A stretch of DNA of 37,430 nucleotides. It comes from Pseudonocardia xinjiangensis (GTDB lineage Bacteria > Actinomycetota > Actinomycetes > Mycobacteriales > Pseudonocardiaceae). The DNA is taken from positions 1-37,430 of the forward strand of contig NZ_JAAXKY010000069.1 of the NCBI RefSeq assembly GCF_012911925.1, in the 5' to 3' direction. Under the pieces are notes generated by a model that was given only the letters and a program-made list of their open reading frames with translations, had not been told where the DNA came from and searched no databases. A program made the position numbers and the translations under genes. Every line of letters starts with the position of its first letter. Position 1 is the stretch's first letter. Positions 26,725-33,206 of the stretch are shown here, one piece after another.

Positions 26725-27305
26725 GCGTCCGCTCCCGCGCGCCGCAGCCGGACGCCGTCGCTGCCGTCGATCTCGCTCAGCAGCACGAGGATCTGTTCGT
26801 CACGCGCGGTCGGCACGTTCTTCCCCACGTAGTCGGCACGGATGGGCAGCTCGCGGTGCCCGCGGTCGACCAGAACGGCGAGCTGCACCGCGCGCGGACG
26901 GCCGTGTTCGGACAGCGCGTCGAGCGCGGCCCGCACGGTGCGCCCGGACATCAGCACGTCGTCGACCAGCACCACCAGCGCGTCGTCCACACCGGTGTCG
27001 GGGACGGCGGTGTCCTCCAGCGCGCGGGCCGGGCGGCGGCGCAGGTCGTCGCGGTAGAGCGTGGGATCCACGGATCCGACCGGCGGCGCGCTGCCCTCGA
27101 ACTCGGCGATCGCGGCGGCCAGCCGGGCGGCGAGCACGGTGCCGCGGGTGGGGATGCCGATGAGCACGACACCCTCGACACCTGCGGTCTTCTCGATGAT
27201 CTGGTGCGCGATACGCGCGATGGTGCGGGTGACGTCGGCAGCGCTCAGCAGCTCCCGGGAGGGAGGTGTCGCACCAGCCGGGTCCCCGCGGCGGTCGTCC
27301 GCCAC
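26721..27305 (-). CDS. pyrR: Bifunctional pyr operon regulator / uracil phosphoribosyltransferase
   Basis: RNA-binding repressor that responds to UMP and has some uracil phosphoribosyltransferase activity. The 194 residues contain VVLIGIPTRGTVLAARLAAAI (46-66), the PRPP loop LVVLVDDVLMSGRTVRAALDAL (110-131), and VLVDRGHRELPIRADYVGKNVPT. The GTG start follows AGGAG by 7 nt. It heads the operon pyrR-pyrB-pyrC-carA-carB-pyrF. The hairpin at 27314-27345 in its leader matches the PyrR RNA target and covers the ribosome site, so autogenous translational repression is likely. Confidence 0.96.
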   Translation of the reverse strand: MADDRRGDPAGATPPSRELLSAADVTRTIARIAHQIIEKTAGVEGVVLIGIPTRGTVLAARLAAAIAEFEGSAPPVGSVDPTLYRDDLRRRPARALEDTAVPDTGVDDALVVLVDDVLMSGRTVRAALDALSEHGRPRAVQLAVLVDRGHRELPIRADYVGKNVPTARDEQILVLLSEIDGSDGVRLRRAGADA

Positions 27306-27313
27306 GAGTCGCT

Positions 27314-27345
27314 CCTTCCCCGCCTCACCGGACGGGTCTTAAAGG
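27314..27345 (-). promoter_or_regulatory. Putative PyrR-binding RNA hairpin in the pyr leader
   Basis: Read on the minus strand, an upper stem CCCG/CGGG (27336-27333 and 27322-27319) closes the loop TCCGGTGAGG. This agrees with the PyrR loop consensus around UCC-G-GAGG. Below it is a purine-rich internal bulge (TAAGA, 27341-27337, against one G) and a lower stem CCTT (27345-27342) / AAGG (27317-27314). The AAGG belongs to the pyrR ribosome site AAGGAG. Folding would hide that site, so the mechanism would be translational rather than attenuation. I see no overlapping terminator. Confidence 0.65.
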
Positions 27346-27362
27346 AAATCCGGTCGGTCGAA

Positions 27363-27368
27363 ACGCTA
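27363..27368 (-). promoter_or_regulatory. Candidate -10 box of the pyr operon
   Basis: TAGCGT on the minus strand fits the actinobacterial TANNNT -10 pattern. Transcription would begin near 27356, giving a leader of about 50 nt that just includes the PyrR-type hairpin. No good -35 hexamer is seen at the usual spacing. Confidence 0.4.
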
Positions 27369-27600
27369 CCAGCGGGCCCCCGCCGGACCTGTCTCAGCGC
27401 GCTCGGACATCATGAGCGTCACACCGCGTGGGATCCGCCACTGCGTCCTTCACCCCGGACCGACCGCAAGCCCTAGGGTGAACTGTCACCATGGGAGAAG
27501 GCAGCGACGCGCCGGACATCGCGTAACGCCTGGCGGGGGACCCTCGATCAGCCGTTCGAGTGGTCCTCACGCTCTACGGCCCCGGGAGGGGCCAGCGAAC
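27369..27600. other. Middle of the pyrR-bldD intergenic region
   Basis: Part of the 484-nt gap between the divergent pyrR and bldD genes. It holds a small inverted repeat GGTGA-ACTG-TCACC (27477-27490). There is also a hairpin GGCCCC-GGGA-GGGGCC (27578-27593), and a sequence at 27418-27432 that partly resembles the BldD box (TnACnC-GnGT core). No ORF here looks coding. Confidence 0.35.
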
Positions 27601-27629
27601 TTGACCGATTGGCCACGCGAGCGCATGAT
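27601..27629 (+). promoter_or_regulatory. Candidate bldD promoter
   Basis: TTGACC (27601-27606), a 17-nt spacer, then CATGAT (27624-27629). Spacing is ideal and both hexamers are near the housekeeping sigma consensus. The start point would be near 27636, leaving a leader of about 150 nt that includes the palindrome 27699-27720. Confidence 0.5.
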
Positions 27630-27698
27630 TACTCTCCGTATTGATTGATTGCTCCCAGGGTGGCCGCGGTTGCGGGGGGCACCACCTCGGGACGGGAG

Positions 27699-27720
27699 CC
27701 GGCGCGCCACGGCGCGCCGG
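27699..27720 (+). promoter_or_regulatory. 22-bp GC palindrome in the bldD leader
   Basis: CCGGCGCGCC and its exact reverse complement are separated by AC only. As DNA it is a near-continuous dyad; as RNA it could form a tight stem about 70 nt before the bldD start. It may be an operator or an RNA stability element; no known consensus is recognised. Confidence 0.45.
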
Positions 27721-27789
27721 AAGGCACCCGCACCACCGGTATGAATTCGGTCCCGCGGCCGATGAACCAGCAAGTGAGGAGGTCGCCAG

Positions 27790-28272
27790 ATGGGCGACTA
27801 CGCCAAGGCGCTCGGTGGCAAGCTCCGTGCCATCCGGCAGCAGCAGGGGTTGTCGCTGCACGGGGTCGAGCAGAAGTCGGGCGGTCGCTGGAAGGCGGTC
27901 GTCGTCGGCTCCTACGAGCGCGGTGACCGTGCGGTGACCGTGCAGAAGCTGGCCGAACTGGCCGACTTCTACGGTGTTCCCGTTGCCGAGCTACTGCCCG
28001 AGGGCCGCGTCCCTTCCGGCTCCGAGCCGGCCACCAAGATCGTCATCAACCTGGAACGGTTGCAGCAGCTGCCGGCCGACAAGGTCGGCCCGCTGGCACG
28101 CTACGCCGCCGCCATCCAGAGCCAGCGCGGTGACTACAACGGCAAGGTGCTCTCGATCCGCGCCGAGGACCTGCGGTCACTGTCGATCATCTACGACATG
28201 ACACCGGGCGAGCTCACCGACCAGCTCATCGAGTGGGGTGTTCTCCCGCCCGAGGCCCGGCCCACGGCGTAG
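27790..28272 (+). CDS. bldD: Transcriptional regulator BldD
   Basis: Global developmental repressor in filamentous actinobacteria, which in Streptomyces dimerises on DNA around a tetramer of cyclic di-GMP. The 160 residues have an N-terminal HTH domain (about 5-70; GGKLRAIRQQQGLSLHGVEQKSGGRWKAVVVGSYERGDRAVTVQKLAELADFYGV). The C-terminal domain (80-155) has the ligand signature RGD-X8-RxxD, here Arg113-Gly-Asp115, eight residues, then RAED (124-127). Streptomyces has RQDD. The ATG follows GAGGAGG. It is divergent from the pyr operon and convergent with nusB, with hairpin terminators between. The length and ends (LPPEARPTA) fit the family. Confidence 0.96.
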   Translation: MGDYAKALGGKLRAIRQQQGLSLHGVEQKSGGRWKAVVVGSYERGDRAVTVQKLAELADFYGVPVAELLPEGRVPSGSEPATKIVINLERLQQLPADKVGPLARYAAAIQSQRGDYNGKVLSIRAEDLRSLSIIYDMTPGELTDQLIEWGVLPPEARPTA

Positions 28273-28275
28273 TTC

Positions 28276-28309
28276 CGCCCGCGCGACCCCGGTCCCCGGC
28301 GCGCGGGCG
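28276..28309. terminator. Hairpin directly after bldD
   Basis: CGCCCGCGCG (28276-28285) pairs with CGCGCGGGCG (28300-28309), a 10-bp all-GC stem with a 14-nt loop. It begins 3 nt after the bldD stop. There is no T-run. It is a likely bldD terminator. Confidence 0.6.
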
Positions 28310-28346
28310 CTGGTGGGCGGTCGGGGCGACGGCAGATGCACGGGCC

Positions 28347-28372
28347 GGTCGCGGCACCACAGGTGCCCGACC
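28347..28372. terminator. Second hairpin between bldD and nusB
   Basis: GGTCG-C-GGCACC (28347-28358) pairs with GGTGCC-CGACC (28362-28372), leaving one bulged C and a 3-nt loop. It is downstream of nusB on the minus strand as well as of bldD, and is probably bidirectional. Confidence 0.6.
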
Positions 28373-28404
28373 CGCCCGGCTCACGTGCGGCCGGGAGCGG
28401 GTGC

Positions 28405-28827
28405 TCAGCGGCTGGCGCGCAGGTGTTCGGCGATGTCGGCGATGCGCCCGAGCACCCCGTTGAGGTAGCGGGGGCTGTCGTCCGTGGAGAGCGTGCGGGC
28501 CAGCTCCACGGCCTCGGTGATGGCCACCGGGTCGTCGATCTCGTCCACCCAGAGCAGCTCGAACACCCCGATCCGCAGGAGTGTGCGGTCGACGGCGGGC
28601 ATCCGCGCCACCGTCCAGCCCTCGGCGTGCTCGGCCAGCAGCTGGTCGATGCGGTCCCGGTGCTGCACGACGCCCTCCACGAGCATCGCGGCGTAGTCGG
28701 AGACCGGCGGCGCGTCGTCGGTCTCGCGGCGCTGGGTGAGCACCGCGAGCGGGTCGTCGCCCCGGGCCTCCGACTCGAAGAGGATGTCGAGCGCCCGTTT
28801 GCGCGCCTTCGTCCGTGCCCGCTGCAT
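28405..28827 (-). CDS. nusB: Transcription antitermination factor NusB
   Basis: RNA-binding factor of the NusB-NusE antitermination complex on rRNA leaders. The 140 residues start MQRARTKARKRALDILFESEARG and contain YAAMLVEGVVQHRDRIDQLL, then WTVARMPAVDRTLLRIGVFELLW and DDPVAITEAVELARTLSTDDSPRYLNGVLGRIAD, the all-helical NusB core. The ATG overlaps the efp TGA by one base (TGATG). Longer frames reaching into efp are shadows. pepQ-efp-nusB is a conserved actinobacterial cluster. Confidence 0.97.
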   Translation of the reverse strand: MQRARTKARKRALDILFESEARGDDPLAVLTQRRETDDAPPVSDYAAMLVEGVVQHRDRIDQLLAEHAEGWTVARMPAVDRTLLRIGVFELLWVDEIDDPVAITEAVELARTLSTDDSPRYLNGVLGRIADIAEHLRASR

Positions 28828-29390
28828 CAGCCGGATACGCGGCCGAGGTAGCGCCCGTCGCGGGTGTCCACCTTGACCTTCTCGCCGGTGGTGACGAACA
28901 GCGGCACCTGGATCTCGGCGCCCGTCTCCACGGTGGCGGGCTTGGTGCCGCCGGTGGACCGGTCGCCCTGCAGGCCGGGGTCGGTGTGGGAGATCACGAG
29001 CTCCACGGACGTCGGCAGCTCGACGTAGAGCGGCACCCCTTCGTGCAGCGCCACCATCGCCGTCTGGTTCTCGAGCAGGTAGTTCGCCGCGTCGCCGACG
29101 GTGACCTCGGGGATCGGGATCTGGTCGAAGGTGTCGCCGTCCATGAAGACGAAGTCGGCACCGTCGCGGTAGAGGAAGGTCATGTCGCGGCGGTCGACGG
29201 TGGCGGTGTCGACCTTCGTGCCGGCGTTGAAGGTGCGGTCGACGACCTTCCCGGTGAGCACGTTCTTGAGGGTGGTGCGCACGAAGGCACCCCCCTTGCC
29301 GGGCTTCACGTGCTGGAACGCCGTGACCGACCACAGCTGGCCGTCCAGGTTGAGCACCAAGCCGTTCTTCAGGTCGTTCGTGGTGGCCAC
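28827..29390 (-). CDS. efp: Translation elongation factor P
   Basis: Binds next to the ribosomal P site and relieves stalling at polyproline. The 187 residues form the three usual beta-barrel domains. Domain I has the tip loop KPGKGGAF (29-36) with Lys32 at the position that other bacteria modify. Later come DMTFLYRDGADFVFMDGDTFDQI and, in domain III, the EF-P signature near HTDPGLQGDRSTGGTKPATVETG. The GTG start follows AGGAG. No modification enzyme gene is nearby. Many Pro-rich proteins here, such as the RsmB and RibBA leaders, would benefit from it. Confidence 0.97.
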   Translation of the reverse strand: MATTNDLKNGLVLNLDGQLWSVTAFQHVKPGKGGAFVRTTLKNVLTGKVVDRTFNAGTKVDTATVDRRDMTFLYRDGADFVFMDGDTFDQIPIPEVTVGDAANYLLENQTAMVALHEGVPLYVELPTSVELVISHTDPGLQGDRSTGGTKPATVETGAEIQVPLFVTTGEKVKVDTRDGRYLGRVSG

Positions 29391-29527
29391 GTGCGGGCTT
29401 CTCCTGCGTCTCTACGGGCCGCGTCGATCGGCTGAAGGGCGCCGCGATGCGGCACCGCCGTCACGCGCCGGGGGTGTGCTGAGTGACCGGCACCTGATGG
29501 CGCCGTCGTCCGTCGACCAGGGTACCG

Positions 29528-30616
29528 CTAGACCTCGACGAGTTCCCTCGTGGTGCGGGTCAGGAGCGAGGGCTCGCCGTCGCGCACGACGAGCGTGTCC
29601 TCGATCCGTACCCCGCCCTGCCCCTCCAGGTAGACGCCCGGCTCGACGGTCACCACCATGCCGGCGGCCAGCGCACCCGTGCCGGTCCGGGCCAGCGCGG
29701 GCGCCTCGTGGATCTGCAGGCCGACCCCGTGGCCGAGGCCGTGCACGAACTCCGCGCCCCGGCCCGCCTGCTCCACCACGCGCCGCGCGGCGCCATCCAC
29801 GTCGGAGACGGCCGTGCCGGGCCGGAGCGCGGCCCGGCCCGCCGCCTGCGCCGCGGCGACCAGCTCGTGCAGCTCCCGCTGCCATGCCGCGGCGGGGCCG
29901 AGCACCACGGTGCGGGTCATGTCCGAGTGGTAGCCGTCGACCAGCGCCCCGAAGTCCATCTTCACCAGGTCACCGGTACGTAGCTCGGCGCCGGTGGGGC
30001 TGTGGTGCGGCACCGCAGAGTGCGCCCCGGCCGCCACGATCGTCTCGAAGGCCGGACCGGTGGCCCCGTGCTCCCGCATCCGGATCTCCAGGTCGAGCGC
30101 GACCTCCCGTTCGGTGCGGCCCGGCCGTAGGCCACCAGCGGCCAGCAGGTCGGCGAGGGCGGCGTCCGCGGCCGCGCAGGCAGCCAGCAGCACGGCGATC
30201 TCCGCGTCGTCCTTCACCGCCCGCAGGCGCTGGACGAGCCCCGGCATCCGGTGCAGCTCGACGGCGCCGGCCGCGTCCGCCATCGCCGCGTGCGCGTCGA
30301 CCGTGACCGCGTCGGACTCGAACCCGAGCCGTCCCACCTGCCACCCGCCCGCCGAGCCCGCGAGGGCCATCGCGCTGGCCCGGTCGATGACGGTCTCCAG
30401 CTCGGGCACCTGCGCTGCGGCGTGCGCCCGGTAGCGCCCGTCGGTGCAGAAGCGGCTGGCCGCGTCGCCCCCGACGTGCACGAGCAGCGCCGCGTTGGAG
30501 CCGGTGAAGCCGGTGAGGTAGCGGATGTTGACGAGGTCGGTGACGAGCAGGGCGTCGACCTCGACCTCCGCTGCGCGGAGCAGGCCGCGCAGGGCGGAAC
30601 GGCGGGACTCGAACAT
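29528..30616 (-). CDS. pepQ: Xaa-Pro aminopeptidase / prolidase family protein (M24)
   Basis: Cytosolic dinuclear metallopeptidase that cleaves next to proline. The 362 residues have an N-terminal creatinase-like domain (1-125; NIRYLTGFTGSNAALLV) and the pita-bread catalytic domain (130-355). All five metal ligands are present: Asp221 (VKMDFGA), Asp232 (YHSDMTRT), His296 (HGLGHGVGL), Glu325 (VEPGVY) and Glu339 (RIEDTL). It could be an aminopeptidase P or a dipeptidase; the fold does not decide. It is 137 nt upstream of efp, and a functional link between proline peptide turnover and EF-P is conceivable but unproven. It is divergent from the GntR gene (90 nt). Confidence 0.92.
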   Translation of the reverse strand: MFESRRSALRGLLRAAEVEVDALLVTDLVNIRYLTGFTGSNAALLVHVGGDAASRFCTDGRYRAHAAAQVPELETVIDRASAMALAGSAGGWQVGRLGFESDAVTVDAHAAMADAAGAVELHRMPGLVQRLRAVKDDAEIAVLLAACAAADAALADLLAAGGLRPGRTEREVALDLEIRMREHGATGPAFETIVAAGAHSAVPHHSPTGAELRTGDLVKMDFGALVDGYHSDMTRTVVLGPAAAWQRELHELVAAAQAAGRAALRPGTAVSDVDGAARRVVEQAGRGAEFVHGLGHGVGLQIHEAPALARTGTGALAAGMVVTVEPGVYLEGQGGVRIEDTLVVRDGEPSLLTRTTRELVEV

Positions 30617-30670
30617 GGCCGCACCGTACGGGACGTATGGCGCACCGGCTCCGATCTCCGGCCCGCCGTC

Positions 30671-30704
30671 TTGACCGCTAAAAGACCAAGTGATTTAGTC
30701 ACTT
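30671..30704 (+). promoter_or_regulatory. Leaderless promoter with overlapping palindromic operator
   Basis: TTGACC (30671-30676), 17-nt spacer, TTTAGT (30694-30699). A start 7-8 nt further on falls at the A of the ATG (30707), and no ribosome site exists, so the mRNA is likely leaderless. The perfect dyad AAGTGA-TTTAG-TCACTT (30688-30704) encloses the -10 box. It fits autorepression by the GntR protein encoded next. Confidence 0.6.
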
Positions 30705-30706
30705 CC

Positions 30707-31396
30707 ATGCCTCGCGCCGACCGGACCCTGTCCGAGCGACTGTCCGACGAGATCGTCGAGATCATCCGCGCCGAGCAGCTGGGTCCCGGCGACGCCCTCG
30801 CCTCCTCGCGTGACCTCGCCCGGCGCCTCGACGTCACCACACCGACCCTGCGCGAGGCACTCCGCCGGCTCGAAGCCACCGGCGTCGTGCAGTTCCGGCA
30901 CGGCTCGGGCACCTACGTCGGCCCCGGCATCCACCGCAGGCTGCTGGCCAACCCGCACCGCCCGCGGATCGACCGCGAGTCCGTGCTCGAGCTCGCCGAG
31001 GCCCGGCTCGTGCTGGAACCCGCCATCGCCGCGGCCGCCGCACGCGCCCGTGCCGAGGGAGGCATGGCGCTGCTGGAGACGGCCGTCACCAACGCACTGC
31101 GGCCCCCGGTCCGCGACGTGCGTCCCGCCGTCCACTTCCACGTCGCGCTGGCCGCCGCGAGCGGCAACGCGCTGCTGCGCGAAGCCGTCGAGGCGCTGCT
31201 GCACGTCCGGGTGCTCGACCAGATCGAGATCCGGCACCGCTACGACGATCGGGAACGCGACCACGCCGAGCACGTCCAGATCCTCGACGCCGTGCGGAGC
31301 GGCGACGAGGCGGCGGCCGAGCGGCTCACCCGCGAGCACCTGACGTCGATCCGGGACGTCGTCGCGGCAGCCGACCTCCCCCGGTCCGGCGAATGA
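30707..31396 (+). CDS. GntR-family transcriptional regulator (FadR/FCD subfamily)
   Basis: A 229-residue repressor-type protein. The N-terminal winged helix (6-72) reads TLSERLSDEIVEIIRAEQLGPGDALASSRDLARRLDVTTPTLREALRRLEATGVVQFRHGSGTYVG. The FCD ligand domain (about 90-220) has RLVLEPAIAAAAA, VHFHVALAAASGN and HAEHVQILDAVRSGD. His145, His189 and His211 are candidates for the metal site that usually holds a carboxylate ligand. The start is ATG 30707. Its stop overlaps the next gene (ATGA), which ties it to the amidohydrolase, esterase and transporter that it probably controls. The ligand is unknown, perhaps an organic acid released by the downstream enzymes. Confidence 0.93.
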   Translation: MPRADRTLSERLSDEIVEIIRAEQLGPGDALASSRDLARRLDVTTPTLREALRRLEATGVVQFRHGSGTYVGPGIHRRLLANPHRPRIDRESVLELAEARLVLEPAIAAAAARARAEGGMALLETAVTNALRPPVRDVRPAVHFHVALAAASGNALLREAVEALLHVRVLDQIEIRHRYDDRERDHAEHVQILDAVRSGDEAAAERLTREHLTSIRDVVAAADLPRSGE

Positions 31397-32160
31397 GCCG
31401 CCCGATGCGCTTGGGCGAGATGACCACCGTGGAGGCGGCCGAGGCGGTCACCGGCAGCCCGGTGGTGATCATTCCGGCCGGCGCGTTCGAACAGCACGGG
31501 CCCGGGATGCCACTGGCCACCGACCAGATCCGGGCCGAGGCGGTGGTCGACCGTGTGGTCACCGCGCTCGGCGGGCGGGCCGTGATCGGGCCGGCCCTTC
31601 CCGTCGGCGTCTCCCCGCACCATCTCGCGTTCACCGGCACGGTCTCCCTCACCAGCACGACCTTCGCCGCGCTGGTGCGCGAGTACGCCGACAACCTGCA
31701 CCGCCACGGGTGGCGCAAGGTGCTCGTGGTCACCGGGCACGGCGGCAACAACGCCACCCTCACCACCGTCGCCCAGGACCTGCTGACCACCCACCCCGAC
31801 CTGCAGTTCGCCTGGACGCCCGTCACAGCGCTCGCCGCCGAGGTCATCGCCGGGATGCGGGTCGGCGAGGTGCACGGGCACAGCGGCGAGGCCGAGACCG
31901 CCCAGATGCTCTTCCTGGCTCCCCACCTCGTGCACCAGGACCGGCTCGCCGCGGGCGCACGCTCCCGCGCCGACCTCGGTCCGCTCGCCGGGCTGGCGCT
32001 GCGCGGCAGCCCTCCCACCCTGACCGTCCGCTACGACCGGCTCAGCGAGAACGGCGTGCTGGGCGATCCGCGGCGGGCCACGTCCGAGGACGGAGCAGCG
32101 ATCGTCGACGCCGTCGTGCGCCGGATCGTCGCCTTCGTCGAGGAGTGGCTGACCACCTGA
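31393..32160 (+). CDS. Creatininase-family amidohydrolase
   Basis: A 255-residue metal-dependent amidohydrolase. PAGAFEQHGPGMPLATDQIRAE (28-49) supplies ligands Glu33, His35 and Asp44. VTGHGGNNATL (113-123) supplies His116, and HGHSGEAETAQML (161-173) the last Glu. The GHGGN form is that of non-creatininase members, such as the formamide hydrolases of flavin synthesis and MftE, so creatinine is not the expected substrate. Since riboflavin genes lie elsewhere in the window, a flavin role is possible but the context here argues for catabolism. It starts inside the GntR stop codon (ATGA) and precedes the secreted esterase by 17 nt. Confidence 0.9.
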   Translation: MSRPMRLGEMTTVEAAEAVTGSPVVIIPAGAFEQHGPGMPLATDQIRAEAVVDRVVTALGGRAVIGPALPVGVSPHHLAFTGTVSLTSTTFAALVREYADNLHRHGWRKVLVVTGHGGNNATLTTVAQDLLTTHPDLQFAWTPVTALAAEVIAGMRVGEVHGHSGEAETAQMLFLAPHLVHQDRLAAGARSRADLGPLAGLALRGSPPTLTVRYDRLSENGVLGDPRRATSEDGAAIVDAVVRRIVAFVEEWLTT

Positions 32161-32177
32161 GATCGAGGAGGAACCCG

Positions 32178-33152
32178 ATGGGAAGCAGGACAGCTCGTGT
32201 CGTCGCAACGCTGGGAGCGGCCCTGGCGGGGCTCGCCCTGGTGGGGAGCGCCCTCGCCCCGCCCGCGACGGCATCGCCACCACCCCGACCAGCGCAGACG
32301 GACGCCGCCGGGTGCCGGTCGTCGCCGGACCAGCAACCCGGCACCAGTGTCCTGCACACCATCCAGAGCGGTGGGCGGGACCGGACCTACCAGCTCCATC
32401 TGCCGAAGGACTACAGCGCGAAGCGCTCGTGGCCGCTCATCGTCGCGTTCCACGGGCGCGGCAACACCGGAGCGGGCACCGAGGAGTTCTCCGGGCTCTC
32501 GACGCTCCCGGCCGTCGTCGCCTACCCCAACGGCGTGATCGGCACCGGCGACGGAGACCGGCAGGCCTGGGAGGGCGCCCCCTACGCCGCAGCCGGGGTG
32601 GACGACGTGGCGTTCACCGGGGATCTCCTGAACTCGCTCGACAAGACGCTCTGCATCGACCAGCAGCGGGTCTACGCCACCGGGAAGTCCAACGGCGCCG
32701 GGTTCACCGGGCTCCTCGCCTGCCGCATGGCCGGCCGGTTCGCCGCCATCGCCCCGGTCGCGGGCGCCTTCTACGGCCAGAACGGCACGGACTGCCATCC
32801 CTCCCGTCCCGTGCCGGTGATCGAGTTCCACGGCACCGCGGACGCAACCATTCCGTACGGCGGCGACGCAGCGCGCGGGCTCCCGGCGATCACGGACTGG
32901 GCCGCGGGCTGGGCCGCGCGCGACGGGTGCCGCGCCGAGCCCGCCACGAGCAGCCTCGGGGCGGACGTCACGGAGTCGACCTGGACGGGCTGCAAGAGCG
33001 GCGCGGAGGTCCGCCAGGTCGCGATCGCCGGCGGTGGTCACACCTGGCCGGGCGCCGAGAGCTACAGCGGTGGTGGCGTCACGACCCACACCATCAAGGC
33101 CCAGGACGTGCTCTGGCAGTTCGTCAGCCGCTTCCGGCTGCCCGCTCGCTGA
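32178..33152 (+). CDS. Secreted PHB depolymerase / feruloyl-esterase family protein (CE1-like)
   Basis: A 324-residue exported alpha/beta hydrolase. The signal peptide is clear (basic SRTAR, hydrophobic 8-28, cleavage near ATA-SPP at 30-34). The mature enzyme has FHGRGNTGAGTEEFS (oxyanion region 91-105), nucleophile Ser171 in YATGKSNGAGF, Asp222 in GTADATIPYGG and His288 in GGGHTWPG. Cys46, 159, 183, 206, 251 and 272 may form disulfides. It resembles LpqC-type esterases, but there is no lipobox. The substrate might be a polyester or an aromatic ester. GAGGAGGAA precedes the ATG. It is the third gene of the cassette, linking extracellular cleavage to the transporter that follows. Confidence 0.9.
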   Translation: MGSRTARVVATLGAALAGLALVGSALAPPATASPPPRPAQTDAAGCRSSPDQQPGTSVLHTIQSGGRDRTYQLHLPKDYSAKRSWPLIVAFHGRGNTGAGTEEFSGLSTLPAVVAYPNGVIGTGDGDRQAWEGAPYAAAGVDDVAFTGDLLNSLDKTLCIDQQRVYATGKSNGAGFTGLLACRMAGRFAAIAPVAGAFYGQNGTDCHPSRPVPVIEFHGTADATIPYGGDAARGLPAITDWAAGWAARDGCRAEPATSSLGADVTESTWTGCKSGAEVRQVAIAGGGHTWPGAESYSGGGVTTHTIKAQDVLWQFVSRFRLPAR

Positions 33153-33206
33153 CCCCCGCTCGCCCGACCCCGCCCATCGTCAACGGTGATCGACCGAGGA
33201 GACGCC

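Noticed and set aside
27418..27432. BldD-box-like sequence (TnACnC-GnGT core) upstream of pyrR and bldD
   Set aside because: Two of ten fixed positions fail and the site is 180 nt from the likely bldD promoter; too weak for a separate call.
27477..27490. GGTGA-ACTG-TCACC inverted repeat as an operator
   Set aside because: A 5-bp arm is expected by chance in a 484-nt region; there is no nearby promoter.
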